Source: Flavobacterium psychrophilum
Lineage (GTDB): Bacteria; Bacteroidota; Bacteroidia; Flavobacteriales; Flavobacteriaceae
NCBI GenBank assembly: GCA_945879625.1
Contig: CAMCVA010000011.1
Span: forward strand, 23,937 to 87,936
Direction of reading: 5' to 3'
Length of the DNA: 64,000 nt
The stretch's first letter is position 1, and the number at the start of each line of letters is the position of its first letter. The position numbers and the translations under genes are program-made. The notes under the pieces are model-generated. The model was not told where the DNA came from. It worked only from the letters and a program-made list of their open reading frames with translations, and did not search any database. This document shows, one piece after another, positions 34,728 to 43,294 of this stretch.

Positions 34728-35450
34728 TTAGTTGTGGTGCATAGGCACTTCGATTAATAATAAAGTGGCAGCTGCCGTAGTTGTAATTTCTATAGTTGAT
34801 GCGTCGGTTATTTCGGCGGCATCTCTTTTGCCAAGTTTCAAATCGTTGAGCAACACTTCGCCTTCTATTACAAACAAATACAAACCATTGCCTGCAATTT
34901 TGGTTTGGTAGTTAGATGATTGATTGGCTTCAAAATCACCCATACTAAAAAAACAATCTTGGTATATCCAAATTGATCCTTCGGCAGGCTGCGTGTTGGG
35001 TGATATAACGGTAACCCATGAATTTTGCTGGCTTTCTAAATCAAATGCTTTTTGGTCGTAACGTGGCGTTACATTTTGCTGGTTGGGAAACACCCAAATT
35101 TGAAGTGTTTTGGCCATTTCAGTCGAACTGGCGTTCATCTCCGAATGCTGTATTCCGGTACCGGCGCTCATTACTTGCACTTCGCCGTAGCTCACTACTT
35201 TTTCATTGCCCATGCTGTCACGGTGACGAAGTCCGCCAGCCAAGGGAATCGTAATGATTTCCATATTGTCGTGCGGATGGGTTCCAAAGCCCATGCCTGC
35301 AGCAATGGTGTCGTCGTTTAATACCCGCAACATGCCAAATTGGATGTTAGTGGGATTAAAATAATTTGCAAACGAAAAGGAAAAATTAGCCTTTAACCAG
35401 CCGTGATCTGCGGTTCCTCGCTCATGAGCTCTTCGCAATTGACAATTCAT
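34728..35450 (-). CDS. Pirin family cupin
   Basis: 240 residues, normal for YhhW-like pirins. The N-terminal cupin has RGTADHGWLKANFSFSFANY, MGFGTHPHDNMEIITIPLAG with the metal-binding His residues, and GTGIQHSEMN. E. coli YhhW has quercetinase activity; the physiological role here is unknown. Confidence 0.92.
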   Translation of the reverse strand: MNCQLRRAHERGTADHGWLKANFSFSFANYFNPTNIQFGMLRVLNDDTIAAGMGFGTHPHDNMEIITIPLAGGLRHRDSMGNEKVVSYGEVQVMSAGTGIQHSEMNASSTEMAKTLQIWVFPNQQNVTPRYDQKAFDLESQQNSWVTVISPNTQPAEGSIWIYQDCFFSMGDFEANQSSNYQTKIAGNGLYLFVIEGEVLLNDLKLGKRDAAEITDASTIEITTTAAATLLLIEVPMHHN

Positions 35451-35676
35451 ATTCGTTGTTTTTGATTACACTAAACTAAGTAGGAGTAAAAAATTAAGCA
35501 GGCGTAAATTTCGGCATTAATAACGAGAATTCCGGCATAAATTTCATTAAAAGCAAGCAGTCAAAAATTTGTGCAGATTTTAGTTAGTTTATCTCGGGGC
35601 ATTCCATTATTTTAGTCTCGCATCGGTATACTAAATCCAAATTTTGTATGTTTATGCAGTATAAAAATTTCTTTCC

Positions 35677-36570
35677 ATGAAAAAACAAATGCCGCTTGGC
35701 TGGTTTGCCTTTGCTGTGCTAAGCAGCCTCTTTTTGCTCTATGCCACTTCTGTAGACAATAAAAATAAAATCACCCGCGAAGGAACCTCCCAATTTTTCC
35801 CAGCCAAAATTGATTTTGCCGGCGAAGAAACTCCTTTATACATTACCGATGTGCGCGAACGTCTCGAGAGAGAATTATTGGTGAATGCCAATCTCGATGC
35901 CAGTACACTCTTAATTATCAAAAGAGCCAACCGCGTATTTCCTATTATTGAACCTATATTGCAACGCAAAGGCGTGCCCGACGATTTCAAGTATTTGGCC
36001 GTAATCGAAAGCGGGTTGGTGCATGCGGTGTCTTCGGCAGGAGCACGCGGAATTTGGCAATTTATGCCGCAAACTGCCCGCGAAAAAGGAATGGAAGTAA
36101 CTGATGCGGTAGACGAACGCTACCATTTGGAAAAATCGACCGAAGCCGCCTGTGATTATTTAATTCAAGCCAAAGCCAAATTTGGTTCCTGGACTTTGGC
36201 CGCAGCAGCCTACAACGGCGGCATGAGTGGTGTAAATAAACAAATTGAGAACCAACTGGTAAACAACTACTATGATTTATTACTCAACGATGAAACGGCG
36301 CGCTATGTGTTTCGCATTTTGGCCTTGAAAGAAATTATGCAAAATCCAACCAAATTTGGGTTTGAAATTTCCCCTGATGAATTATATAAAAACCTGCCTT
36401 CCAAAAAAGTGGTAATCGACAGTTCCATTAGCAATTTGGCCCAATTTGCCAAAAGCCAGGGCATCAACTACAAAATTTTGAAACTACACAATCCCTGGTT
36501 ACGCGACACTAAATTGCCCAATCCAGGCAAAAAGAAATACGAGATTGAAATTCCGTTGGAGGGGTATTGA
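35677..36570 (+). CDS. Lytic transglycosylase (SLT domain)
   Basis: 297 residues. An N-terminal membrane anchor (WFAFAVLSSLFLLYATSV) precedes a type 1 SLT domain: FKYLAVIESGLVHAVSSAGA with the catalytic Glu, RGIWQFMPQTAREKGM, and LAAAAYNGGMSGVNKQI. No full LysM domain is seen, although the end (SNLAQFAKSQGINYKILKLH, NPWLR) looks like a degenerate LysM as in MltD-like proteins. It cleaves peptidoglycan in the periplasm. Confidence 0.9.
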   Translation: MKKQMPLGWFAFAVLSSLFLLYATSVDNKNKITREGTSQFFPAKIDFAGEETPLYITDVRERLERELLVNANLDASTLLIIKRANRVFPIIEPILQRKGVPDDFKYLAVIESGLVHAVSSAGARGIWQFMPQTAREKGMEVTDAVDERYHLEKSTEAACDYLIQAKAKFGSWTLAAAAYNGGMSGVNKQIENQLVNNYYDLLLNDETARYVFRILALKEIMQNPTKFGFEISPDELYKNLPSKKVVIDSSISNLAQFAKSQGINYKILKLHNPWLRDTKLPNPGKKKYEIEIPLEGY

Positions 36571-36573
36571 ATT

Positions 36574-36780
36574 TGTTTCAGGTTTCAGGTTTCAAGTAAA
36601 AGGCTTGCGCCTTGTTTCAAGTTTCAAGTTTCAAGTTCGTTCTTAGAAAAATTTACTATACTATTTACTGTATTCAATTTTGTTCTTAGTATACTAGAAC
36701 AACCTGAAACCTGAAACTTGAAACCTGACTCGAGTCCCGAAGATTCGGGACGAACAGATGAAGCGATAGCGGAATAAACA
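36574..36780. repeat. Mosaic palindromic intergenic repeat, copy R2
   Basis: Shares with R1 the GTTTCAGGTTTCAAG units (left), TTGTTCTTAGTATACTAG core (36680-36697), and CCTGAAACTTGAAACCTGA (36709-36727). The CGCTATCGC module is present but inverted and on the other side (36727-36780). AAGGC.TGCGCCTTGTTT is also shared. Again it lies between convergent genes. Confidence 0.75.
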
Positions 36781-36784
36781 AAAA

Positions 36785-38092
36785 CTACACCCTCACCGAC
36801 CCATCCTCATCAATGTGACTCAATTGCACAATTTGTAACGTATTGACCAATTCAGGATTCCAGGGTGCTTTGATTTTCACATAGTTTTCGGTGAAGCCAT
36901 ACATATAGCCGGCTTTGTTTTCGCCTTCAAACAATACCTTGCGGGTAGTGCCCAGTTGGCTTTCGTAGAAGGCACGGCGTTTTTTAACAGACAATCCGCG
37001 GAGCATTTTACTGCGTTTAGCCCGCACAGCAGTAGGAACCACGCCATCCATTAATGTAGCTTCGGTATTGTCACGTTCCGAATAGGTAAATACATGCAAA
37101 TACGAAATGGGTAATTCATTCAAGAAATGATAGGTTTCCAAAAACAATTCATCGGTTTCACCCGGAAATCCTACAATTACATCTACGCCTATACAAGCAT
37201 CGGGCATGTGCTGGCGTATTGCCGTAACACGATCCACATAAACGTCACGCAAATAGCGGCGTTTCATTTTTTTCAAAATGGTGTCACTCCCCGATTGCAA
37301 CGGAATATGAAAATGCGGTACAAAGGTTTTGCTTTGTGCCACGAAGGCAATGGTTTCGTTGCGCAATAAATTGGGCTCAATCGACGAAATACGCAAACGT
37401 TCAATTCCAGCCACTTCGTCTAAGGCTTGCACTAAATCCAAAAAAGTGTGTTCGTGTTTTTTGTTGCCAAATTCACCTTTGCCGTAATCGCCAATATTTA
37501 CTCCGGTGAGCACAATTTCTTTGATGCCTTGGGCCGCAATTTCTGACGCATTGTGCAGTACATTTTCTAAGGCATCGCTGCGGGAAATCCCACGAGCTAA
37601 GGGAATGGTGCAATAGGTACATTTGTAATCACAACCGTCTTGCACTTTCAAGAAAGCGCGGGTTCGGTCGCCTATGGAGTAACTGCCCACATAAAAATCG
37701 GCCTCTACGATTTCGCAGGAATGCACTTCGCCGTGATCGTTTTTGGCCAAATCAGTCAGGTAATCGGTAATTTTAAATTTTTCGGTGGCGCCCAATACCA
37801 AATCAACACCATCTACAGCCGCCAATTCTTCGGGTTTGAGTTGTGCATAACAACCTACCGCTGCCACAAAAGCTTGCTTATTTTTTTGCAACGCCTTTAT
37901 AACCACCTGCTTAAACTGCTTGTCGGCATTGTCGGTCACCGAACAGGTATTAATCACGTAGATGTCGGCAGCTTCTTCAAAGTCCACGCGATCAAAACCC
38001 TCGTCTTGAAACGAACGGGCAATGGTCGATGTCTCTGAAAAATTCAGTTTACAACCCAGTGTATAAAACGCTACTTTTTTTCTGTCAGTCAT
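36785..38092 (-). CDS. mtaB: tRNA t6A37 methylthiotransferase MtaB
   Basis: 435 residues. It adds a methylthio group to t6A37 of tRNA. The N-terminal UPF0004 domain carries Cys residues in YTLGCKLNFSE, INTCSVTDNADKQ and AAVGCYAQ; the radical-SAM motif is CDYKCTYC; VGFPGETDELF and a C-terminal TRAM-like end follow. The domain set and motif spacing fit MtaB rather than MiaB or RimO. Confidence 0.93.
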   Translation of the reverse strand: MTDRKKVAFYTLGCKLNFSETSTIARSFQDEGFDRVDFEEAADIYVINTCSVTDNADKQFKQVVIKALQKNKQAFVAAVGCYAQLKPEELAAVDGVDLVLGATEKFKITDYLTDLAKNDHGEVHSCEIVEADFYVGSYSIGDRTRAFLKVQDGCDYKCTYCTIPLARGISRSDALENVLHNASEIAAQGIKEIVLTGVNIGDYGKGEFGNKKHEHTFLDLVQALDEVAGIERLRISSIEPNLLRNETIAFVAQSKTFVPHFHIPLQSGSDTILKKMKRRYLRDVYVDRVTAIRQHMPDACIGVDVIVGFPGETDELFLETYHFLNELPISYLHVFTYSERDNTEATLMDGVVPTAVRAKRSKMLRGLSVKKRRAFYESQLGTTRKVLFEGENKAGYMYGFTENYVKIKAPWNPELVNTLQIVQLSHIDEDGSVRV

Positions 38093-38099
38093 GGTTTGG

Positions 38100-38185
38100 T
38101 TTATTGGGCGAATCCAGTTGGGTCGGGCTATCCGCTGTATCTGCGCTCGCGCGCAGGATGTCGCTGCTATCCCTTTCGCAAGGCT
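38100..38185 (-). repeat. Flavobacterial intergenic repeat, copy 2
   Basis: On the - strand: GGGATAGCAGCGACATCC, a stem TGCGCGCGAGCGCA, then GATACAGCGGATAGCCCGACC. It has the same plan as copy 1 (GAT.GnAGCG-ATCC, stem, AGATnnAnCG, AnAGC). It lies between mtaB and the GlmU-like gene. Confidence 0.5.
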
Positions 38186-38200
38186 ACAACAGCAGCTGTA

Positions 38201-39376
38201 TTAGTCTTTACGCCACTTTTGTGTTTGCTCAAACACGCTTTCCAAAATGCGCGCCTCTACTTCATCAAATTCGATGGCGCGGCGAGACATGGCAATGCGC
38301 GCGGTCTCAAAGGCTTTTTTGGTGATATAGGTGGTAAAACCTTGCGCACCGCCCCAGGTAAAACTGGGCACAAAATTGCGCGGAAATCCGCTGCCAAATA
38401 TATTGGCACTCACGCCCACTACCGTTCCCGTATTAAACATGGTATTGATGGCACATTTGCTGTGGTCGCCCATAATTAATCCACAAAATTGAAGGCCCGT
38501 TTTCTCAAATCCTTCTTTTTCGTAGCTCCACAATTTCACTTCTTCGTAGTTGTTTTTCAAGTTGGAGTTGTTGCTGTCGGCACCAATGTTACACCATTCG
38601 CCCAGCACCGCATTCCCCAAAAATCCGTCGTGACCTTTATTGGAATAACTAAACAACACCGAATTATTCACCTCACCACCCACACGGCAATGCGGACCTA
38701 CCGTTGTAGCGCCATAAATTTTGGTCGCCAATTTCACCACGGCGTGCTCGCACAAGGCAAATGGACCTCGGATTACCGAACCTTCCATGATTTCGGTGTC
38801 CTTGCCAATATAAATTGGGCCGGTTGAAGCATTCAAGGTGACGAATTCGAGCTGAGCACCTTCTTCTATAAATATATGTTCGGGGGCAATCACATTCACG
38901 CTTTTAGGAATGGGTTGCGAGGTTCGGTCTTCGGTAAGCAAATCAAAATCGGCGCGCAAGGCGGCATCATTTTTGGCAAAAATGTCCCAAGGATGGGCTA
39001 TTTGTATGCATTCTCCAGCAAAGTCAGTGATTGTATAGGTGTCAAAATCTACCGTTTCTTGCGATTCTTGAGTGTAAAAAGCAACCACATTTTCTCCATG
39101 AAATACCGCTTGATTAGCACCTAAATCCTGGATCAACTCCACCAATTCGGGCGTAGGCAAATAGGATGCATTAATCATCACATTTTCTTCCATCTCGACC
39201 ATCGGAAATTTCTCTGACAAGTAGTCTTCGGTCAAGGAGGTCGTGGTGGTCCCTAAATACTTTTCCCATTTTTCGCGGATGGTTAATATGCCCACTCGGA
39301 TATCGGCAACGGGTCGTGTAAACGTGAGCGGCAACAATGCTGTTCGGACGGGGCCGTCAAAAAGAATATAATTCAT
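38201..39376 (-). CDS. GlmU-like sugar nucleotidyltransferase
   Basis: 391 residues. The N-terminal half (NYILFDGPVRTALLPLTFTR, PVADIRVGILTIREKW) is a reduced nucleotidyltransferase-like domain; the C-terminal half is a left-handed beta-helix (IYIGKDTEIMEGSVIRGPFA, GHDGFLGNAVLGEWCNIGAD). This is the GlmU-family protein type common in Bacteroidetes, whose sugar is not established. It is followed by a space of 106 bases filled by a repeat. Confidence 0.82.
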   Translation of the reverse strand: MNYILFDGPVRTALLPLTFTRPVADIRVGILTIREKWEKYLGTTTTSLTEDYLSEKFPMVEMEENVMINASYLPTPELVELIQDLGANQAVFHGENVVAFYTQESQETVDFDTYTITDFAGECIQIAHPWDIFAKNDAALRADFDLLTEDRTSQPIPKSVNVIAPEHIFIEEGAQLEFVTLNASTGPIYIGKDTEIMEGSVIRGPFALCEHAVVKLATKIYGATTVGPHCRVGGEVNNSVLFSYSNKGHDGFLGNAVLGEWCNIGADSNNSNLKNNYEEVKLWSYEKEGFEKTGLQFCGLIMGDHSKCAINTMFNTGTVVGVSANIFGSGFPRNFVPSFTWGGAQGFTTYITKKAFETARIAMSRRAIEFDEVEARILESVFEQTQKWRKD

Positions 39377-39429
39377 GGAATACTTTCTTGGTTAACTGGG
39401 CCAAAGTTACCAATTTATCGCGCAAATAA

Positions 39430-39460
39430 AAATAAAAAGCCTCCCGGTTGGGAGGCTTAG
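39430..39460 (-). terminator. Terminator of rpmE2
   Basis: AAGCCTCCC (39437-39445), GGTT, GGGAGGCTT (39450-39458), with a T-rich run after it on the - strand. Confidence 0.85.
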
Positions 39461-39482
39461 CATATTTTGAACACGATATTTA

Positions 39483-39734
39483 TTATTTGATGTGTTTGGC
39501 GTATTTGGTTTTAAATTTATCAATACGACCTGCAGTATCGATCAATTTAGATTTACCAGTGTAAAAAGGGTGAGAAGTTCTAGAAATCTCCATTTTCACA
39601 ACTGGGTATTCAACGCCGTCGTGCATGATGGTTTCTTTGGTATCTGCAGTTGATTTGGTAATGAACACATCTTCATTTGACATGTCTTTGAAAGCAACTA
39701 ATCTGTAGTTCTCTGGGTGAATTCCTTTTTTCAT
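39483..39734 (-). CDS. rpmE2: 50S ribosomal protein L31, type B
   Basis: 83 residues: [40 protein letters not shown] and [12 protein letters not shown]. It is the longer type B form lacking the zinc-binding CxxC of type A. The start is followed by the usual K-rich opening. Confidence 0.96.
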   Translation of the reverse strand: MKKGIHPENYRLVAFKDMSNEDVFITKSTADTKETIMHDGVEYPVVKMEISRTSHPFYTGKSKLIDTAGRIDKFKTKYAKHIK

Positions 39735-39969
39735 GATATTTTTTTTCTAATTGAATTATAAGTTGTTTTGAAGCTTTTATTGCAAAAGGTATAAACTCCT
39801 TATAACTTTTTGTTTTAACGTTATTATTTGAGTGCGCAAATTTACACTTATTTTTCAAAAAACAAATCGAAATGCGCTTTTTTTACTACCCAAGTCAAAA
39901 TCAAAAATGTTACGGCATTCGGGTGGGATTTACTATATTTGTGGCTCATTTTTAAAATGGTCATTTACC

Positions 39970-40497
39970 ATGGACACACAAAAGAAAATCGCCCTAAATA
40001 TGGGCTTGTTATTGGGATTAACGCTTACTTTACTACTCACTATCCTGTATGTAATGGACCTCAATTTGTTTACCAAATCGTGGGTGGGTATTGTAAATGT
40101 GGGCATCATTACCGTATTTGGTGTGCTTGCCGCCGTGCAATACAAAAAAACATTGGGTGGTTTTATCACCTACAAAGAATCGTTTACCAGTTTTTTTATT
40201 GCTGTGCTAATCGGTTTTTTAATTTCTACGCTATTCAATATCGTGCTTTTTAATGTGATTGATGTAGAAGCCAAAACAATCCTTTCTGAAAACGTGATTA
40301 AATACACGGTAGAAATGATGCAAAAATTTGGCGCCAAAGCTGCCGACATTAACAAAGTGGTCGAAGACATGCGGGCTTCTGATTCATTTGGAGTTGCAGG
40401 CCAACTTAAAGGCTTCTTTTTTAATGTTATTTTTTACAGCATCATTGGCTTAGTGTGCTCGCTAATCATCAAACGAGTTCCGCCTCAAAGCTTGTAA
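39970..40497 (+). CDS. DUF4199 membrane protein
   Basis: 175 residues from the ATG at 39970. Four membrane helices are visible (IALNMGLLLGLTLTLLLTIL, VGIVNVGIITVFGVLAAVQY, FFIAVLIGFLISTLFNIVLF and a C-terminal FFFNVIFYSIIGLVCSLIIK). A -7 element TATATTTG lies at 39934-39941. Typical partner: it ends 3 bases before a family 2 glycosyltransferase, a pair often seen in Flavobacteriia. Function unknown. Confidence 0.85.
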   Translation: MDTQKKIALNMGLLLGLTLTLLLTILYVMDLNLFTKSWVGIVNVGIITVFGVLAAVQYKKTLGGFITYKESFTSFFIAVLIGFLISTLFNIVLFNVIDVEAKTILSENVIKYTVEMMQKFGAKAADINKVVEDMRASDSFGVAGQLKGFFFNVIFYSIIGLVCSLIIKRVPPQSL

Positions 40498-40500
40498 CAC

Positions 40501-41451
40501 ATGAACCTATCCCTAGTAATTCCTTTACTCAACGAACAAGAATCCCTGCGCGAATTGCACAACTGGATTGTTCAGGTTATGAACACCCACGGGTATTCGT
40601 ATGAGGTTTTGTTTATTGACGATGGCAGCACCGATAACTCTTGGCAAATTATCAGTGAATTGGCTAGCGAAAACAAGCAAGTAAAAGGAATACAATTTCA
40701 AAAAAACTACGGCAAATCACAAGCCTTGCACGCCGGTTTTGCCAAAGCCCAAGGCGAAGTCATCATTACCATGGATGCCGATTTGCAAGACAGCCCCGAT
40801 GAAATTCCCGAATTGTACGAACTAATCACCAAACACAACTTTGATTTGGTTTCGGGCTGGAAAAAGAAACGCTACGATTCGGTGGTGAGCAAGAATTTAC
40901 CTTCGAAATTGTTTAATTGGGCCGCACGCAAAACCTCGGGCGTAAAGCTCAACGACTTTAATTGTGGTTTGAAAGCCTATAAAAATATAGTGGTTAAAAA
41001 CATAGAAGTATCGGGCGAAATGCACCGCTACATTCCCGTTTTGGCCAAAAATGCTGGTTTTTCTAAAATTGGCGAAAAAGTGGTGAAACACCAGGCACGC
41101 AAATATGGCGAAACCAAGTTTGGCATGGAACGCTTCATCAACGGCTTCTTAGATTTGATTACCATTTGGTTCTTGTCCCGTTTTGGCAAACGACCGATGC
41201 ACTTGTTTGGGGCTTTGGGCGTGATTATGTTTATGATTGGATTTATTTCAACAGGCGCCATCATATTGGTAAAACTCATTAAACTCTATTCGGGTTTGCC
41301 AACCATTTTGGTAACGGCCAATCCTTTATTCTATATCGCTCTAACCACTATGATCATAGGGACTCAGCTGTTTTTGGCTGGCTTTTTGGGCGAAATTATC
41401 CTGCGCTCCAAAAACAACGACGATCGTTATAAAATTGCAAAAGAACTATAA
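40501..41451 (+). CDS. Family 2 glycosyltransferase with C-terminal membrane helices
   Basis: 316 residues. GT-A motifs: LVIPLLNEQESLRELHNWIV, LFIDDGSTDNSWQIIS, ITMDADLQDSPDEIPELYEL and FNCGLKAYKNIV. Two membrane helices near 230-305 (LFGALGVIMFMIGFISTGAI, LTTMIIGTQLFLAGFLGEII) are as in DPM1/GtrB-like polyprenyl-phosphate glycosyltransferases. It likely loads a sugar on a lipid carrier. Confidence 0.9.
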   Translation: MNLSLVIPLLNEQESLRELHNWIVQVMNTHGYSYEVLFIDDGSTDNSWQIISELASENKQVKGIQFQKNYGKSQALHAGFAKAQGEVIITMDADLQDSPDEIPELYELITKHNFDLVSGWKKKRYDSVVSKNLPSKLFNWAARKTSGVKLNDFNCGLKAYKNIVVKNIEVSGEMHRYIPVLAKNAGFSKIGEKVVKHQARKYGETKFGMERFINGFLDLITIWFLSRFGKRPMHLFGALGVIMFMIGFISTGAIILVKLIKLYSGLPTILVTANPLFYIALTTMIIGTQLFLAGFLGEIILRSKNNDDRYKIAKEL

Positions 41452-41464
41452 AAGTACTATTTAC

Positions 41465-41552
41465 TGCTCCCCTAGCCCGGATTGCAACGGCAGCTTCCGT
41501 TTTTTTTTCAAAACGGAACTACAGTGAAAAGCCGGAAAAGCTTCAAAACAAC
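41465..41552 (+). repeat. Flavobacterial intergenic repeat, copy 3
   Basis: CCCTAGCCCGGATTGCAACG, GCAGCTTCCGTTTTTTTTTC, AAAACGGAACTACAGTGAAA, AGCCGGAAAAGCTTC. CCGTTTT pairs with AAAACGG; the edges match copies 1 and 2. It lies between the glycosyltransferase and phosphohexomutase genes. Confidence 0.5.
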
Positions 41553-41566
41553 AAAATCATTTCCCT

Positions 41567-43294
41567 ATGAATTTACCTACTTCTATTAACACCGCTGTAA
41601 ACGAATGGTTAACTCCCGTTTTTGATGCCGAAACACAGGCGCAAATTCGCGAAATGGCGACCAGCAATGCAAAAGAATTGGAAGAAAGTTTTTATAAAAA
41701 TCTTGAATTTGGAACCGGTGGCATGCGCGGCGTAATGGGCGTGGGCACCAACCGGATTAACAAATATACCTTGGGGAAAAACACCCAAGGGCTTTCCAAT
41801 TACCTGCAGCAATCGTTTCCGGGCGAATCCCTAAAAGTGGTGATTGCGTTTGACTGCCGTCACAACAGCCAATCTTTGGCCAAAGTGGTCGCCGATGTGT
41901 TCTCGGCCAACGGCATTCAGGTATTTTTATTCTCGGATTTGCGTCCTACTCCCGAATTGAGTTTTGCTTTAAAATACTTGGGCTGCCAAGCGGGAATTGT
42001 ACTCACGGCTTCGCACAATCCGCCCGAATACAACGGCTACAAAGTGTATTGGCAAGACGGAGGCCAATTGGTTCCGCCACAAGACAAAGAAATTATTCAA
42101 GTGATTGAATCGTTAAACTATGCCGACATTCAATTTACGGCCGATGAAGCGCTCATTACATTTATAGACAAAGAAATTGACGAAGCCTTTATTGCGTCGT
42201 CGATTGCGCATGCGGGTTTTGATACGCCGCAAGCCGAAAAAGATAAGTTGCAGATTGTGTTTACTTCCTTGCACGGGACTTCAATTACTGCTGTGCCACA
42301 AACTTTGGCGCAAGCCGGCTACCAAAATGTACACATTGTACCCGAACAGGCCGAACCCAATGGCGATTTCCCCACAGTAAAATCACCCAATCCCGAAGAA
42401 CCGGAAGCACTCACCATGGCCTTGGCTCTAGCCGAGAAAACCGAAGCCGATTTGGTGGTGGGAACCGATCCAGACTGCGACCGATTGGGCGTGGCGGTGC
42501 GTGATTTGAATGACAAACTGGTATTGCTCAACGGCAACCAAACCATGGTGTTGATGACCGGATTTTTGCTCGAACAATGGAAAAAACAAGGCAAAATTAC
42601 GGGCAAACAATTTGTAGGATCTACGATTGTTTCTACGCCCATGGTACTCGAATTGGCTTCGGCTTATGGAGTGGAATGCAAAGTGGGCTTAACCGGATTT
42701 AAGTGGATTGCCAAAATGATTAAGGATTTTCCTGAACTCGAATTCATTGGCGGCGGAGAAGAAAGCTTTGGATTTATGGTGGGCGATGCGGTGCGCGACA
42801 AAGACGCGGTGGCCGCAACCTTGTTAATCTGTGAAGTGGCGGCGCAAGCCAAAGCGATGGGAAGTTCCGTTTACCGCGAATTATTGAATTTGTATATTGA
42901 TCACGGGTTTTATAAAGAGCAATTGGTTTCCCTTACCAAAAAAGGACGCGAAGGCTTGCAAGAAATAAACCAAATGATGATTGATTTGCGCGAAAACCCG
43001 ATTAAAACCTTGAACGGCCAACGCGTGATTATGGTGGAAGATTACAAAAACAGCACCGCCACAAACTTGCTGGACGGCAGCGTAGAACCTATTGCCATTC
43101 CCAAATCGGATGTGTTGATTTACTATACCGAAGACGGATCTAAAATTGCAGCACGCCCTAGCGGGACTGAACCTAAAATTAAATTTTACGTGAGTGTGAA
43201 TGCACCACTAAATCGCATAGAAGACGCCATTTCGGTTGAAGCTGAATTGGACCAAAAAATAAAAACCATTTTACTAGAACTAAGCATTATTTAA
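41567..43294 (+). CDS. Phosphohexomutase (phosphoglucomutase/phosphomannomutase)
   Basis: 575 residues, usual for the PgcA/PGM2-like group. Catalytic Ser loop TASHNPPEYNGYKVYWQDGG, metal loop GTDPDCDRLG, sugar loop GGGEESFGFM, and phosphate loop ARPSGTEPKIKFYV are all present. It moves phosphate between C1 and C6 of hexoses. The stop overlaps the ATG of the exporter gene by one base. Confidence 0.92.
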   Translation: MNLPTSINTAVNEWLTPVFDAETQAQIREMATSNAKELEESFYKNLEFGTGGMRGVMGVGTNRINKYTLGKNTQGLSNYLQQSFPGESLKVVIAFDCRHNSQSLAKVVADVFSANGIQVFLFSDLRPTPELSFALKYLGCQAGIVLTASHNPPEYNGYKVYWQDGGQLVPPQDKEIIQVIESLNYADIQFTADEALITFIDKEIDEAFIASSIAHAGFDTPQAEKDKLQIVFTSLHGTSITAVPQTLAQAGYQNVHIVPEQAEPNGDFPTVKSPNPEEPEALTMALALAEKTEADLVVGTDPDCDRLGVAVRDLNDKLVLLNGNQTMVLMTGFLLEQWKKQGKITGKQFVGSTIVSTPMVLELASAYGVECKVGLTGFKWIAKMIKDFPELEFIGGGEESFGFMVGDAVRDKDAVAATLLICEVAAQAKAMGSSVYRELLNLYIDHGFYKEQLVSLTKKGREGLQEINQMMIDLRENPIKTLNGQRVIMVEDYKNSTATNLLDGSVEPIAIPKSDVLIYYTEDGSKIAARPSGTEPKIKFYVSVNAPLNRIEDAISVEAELDQKIKTILLELSII

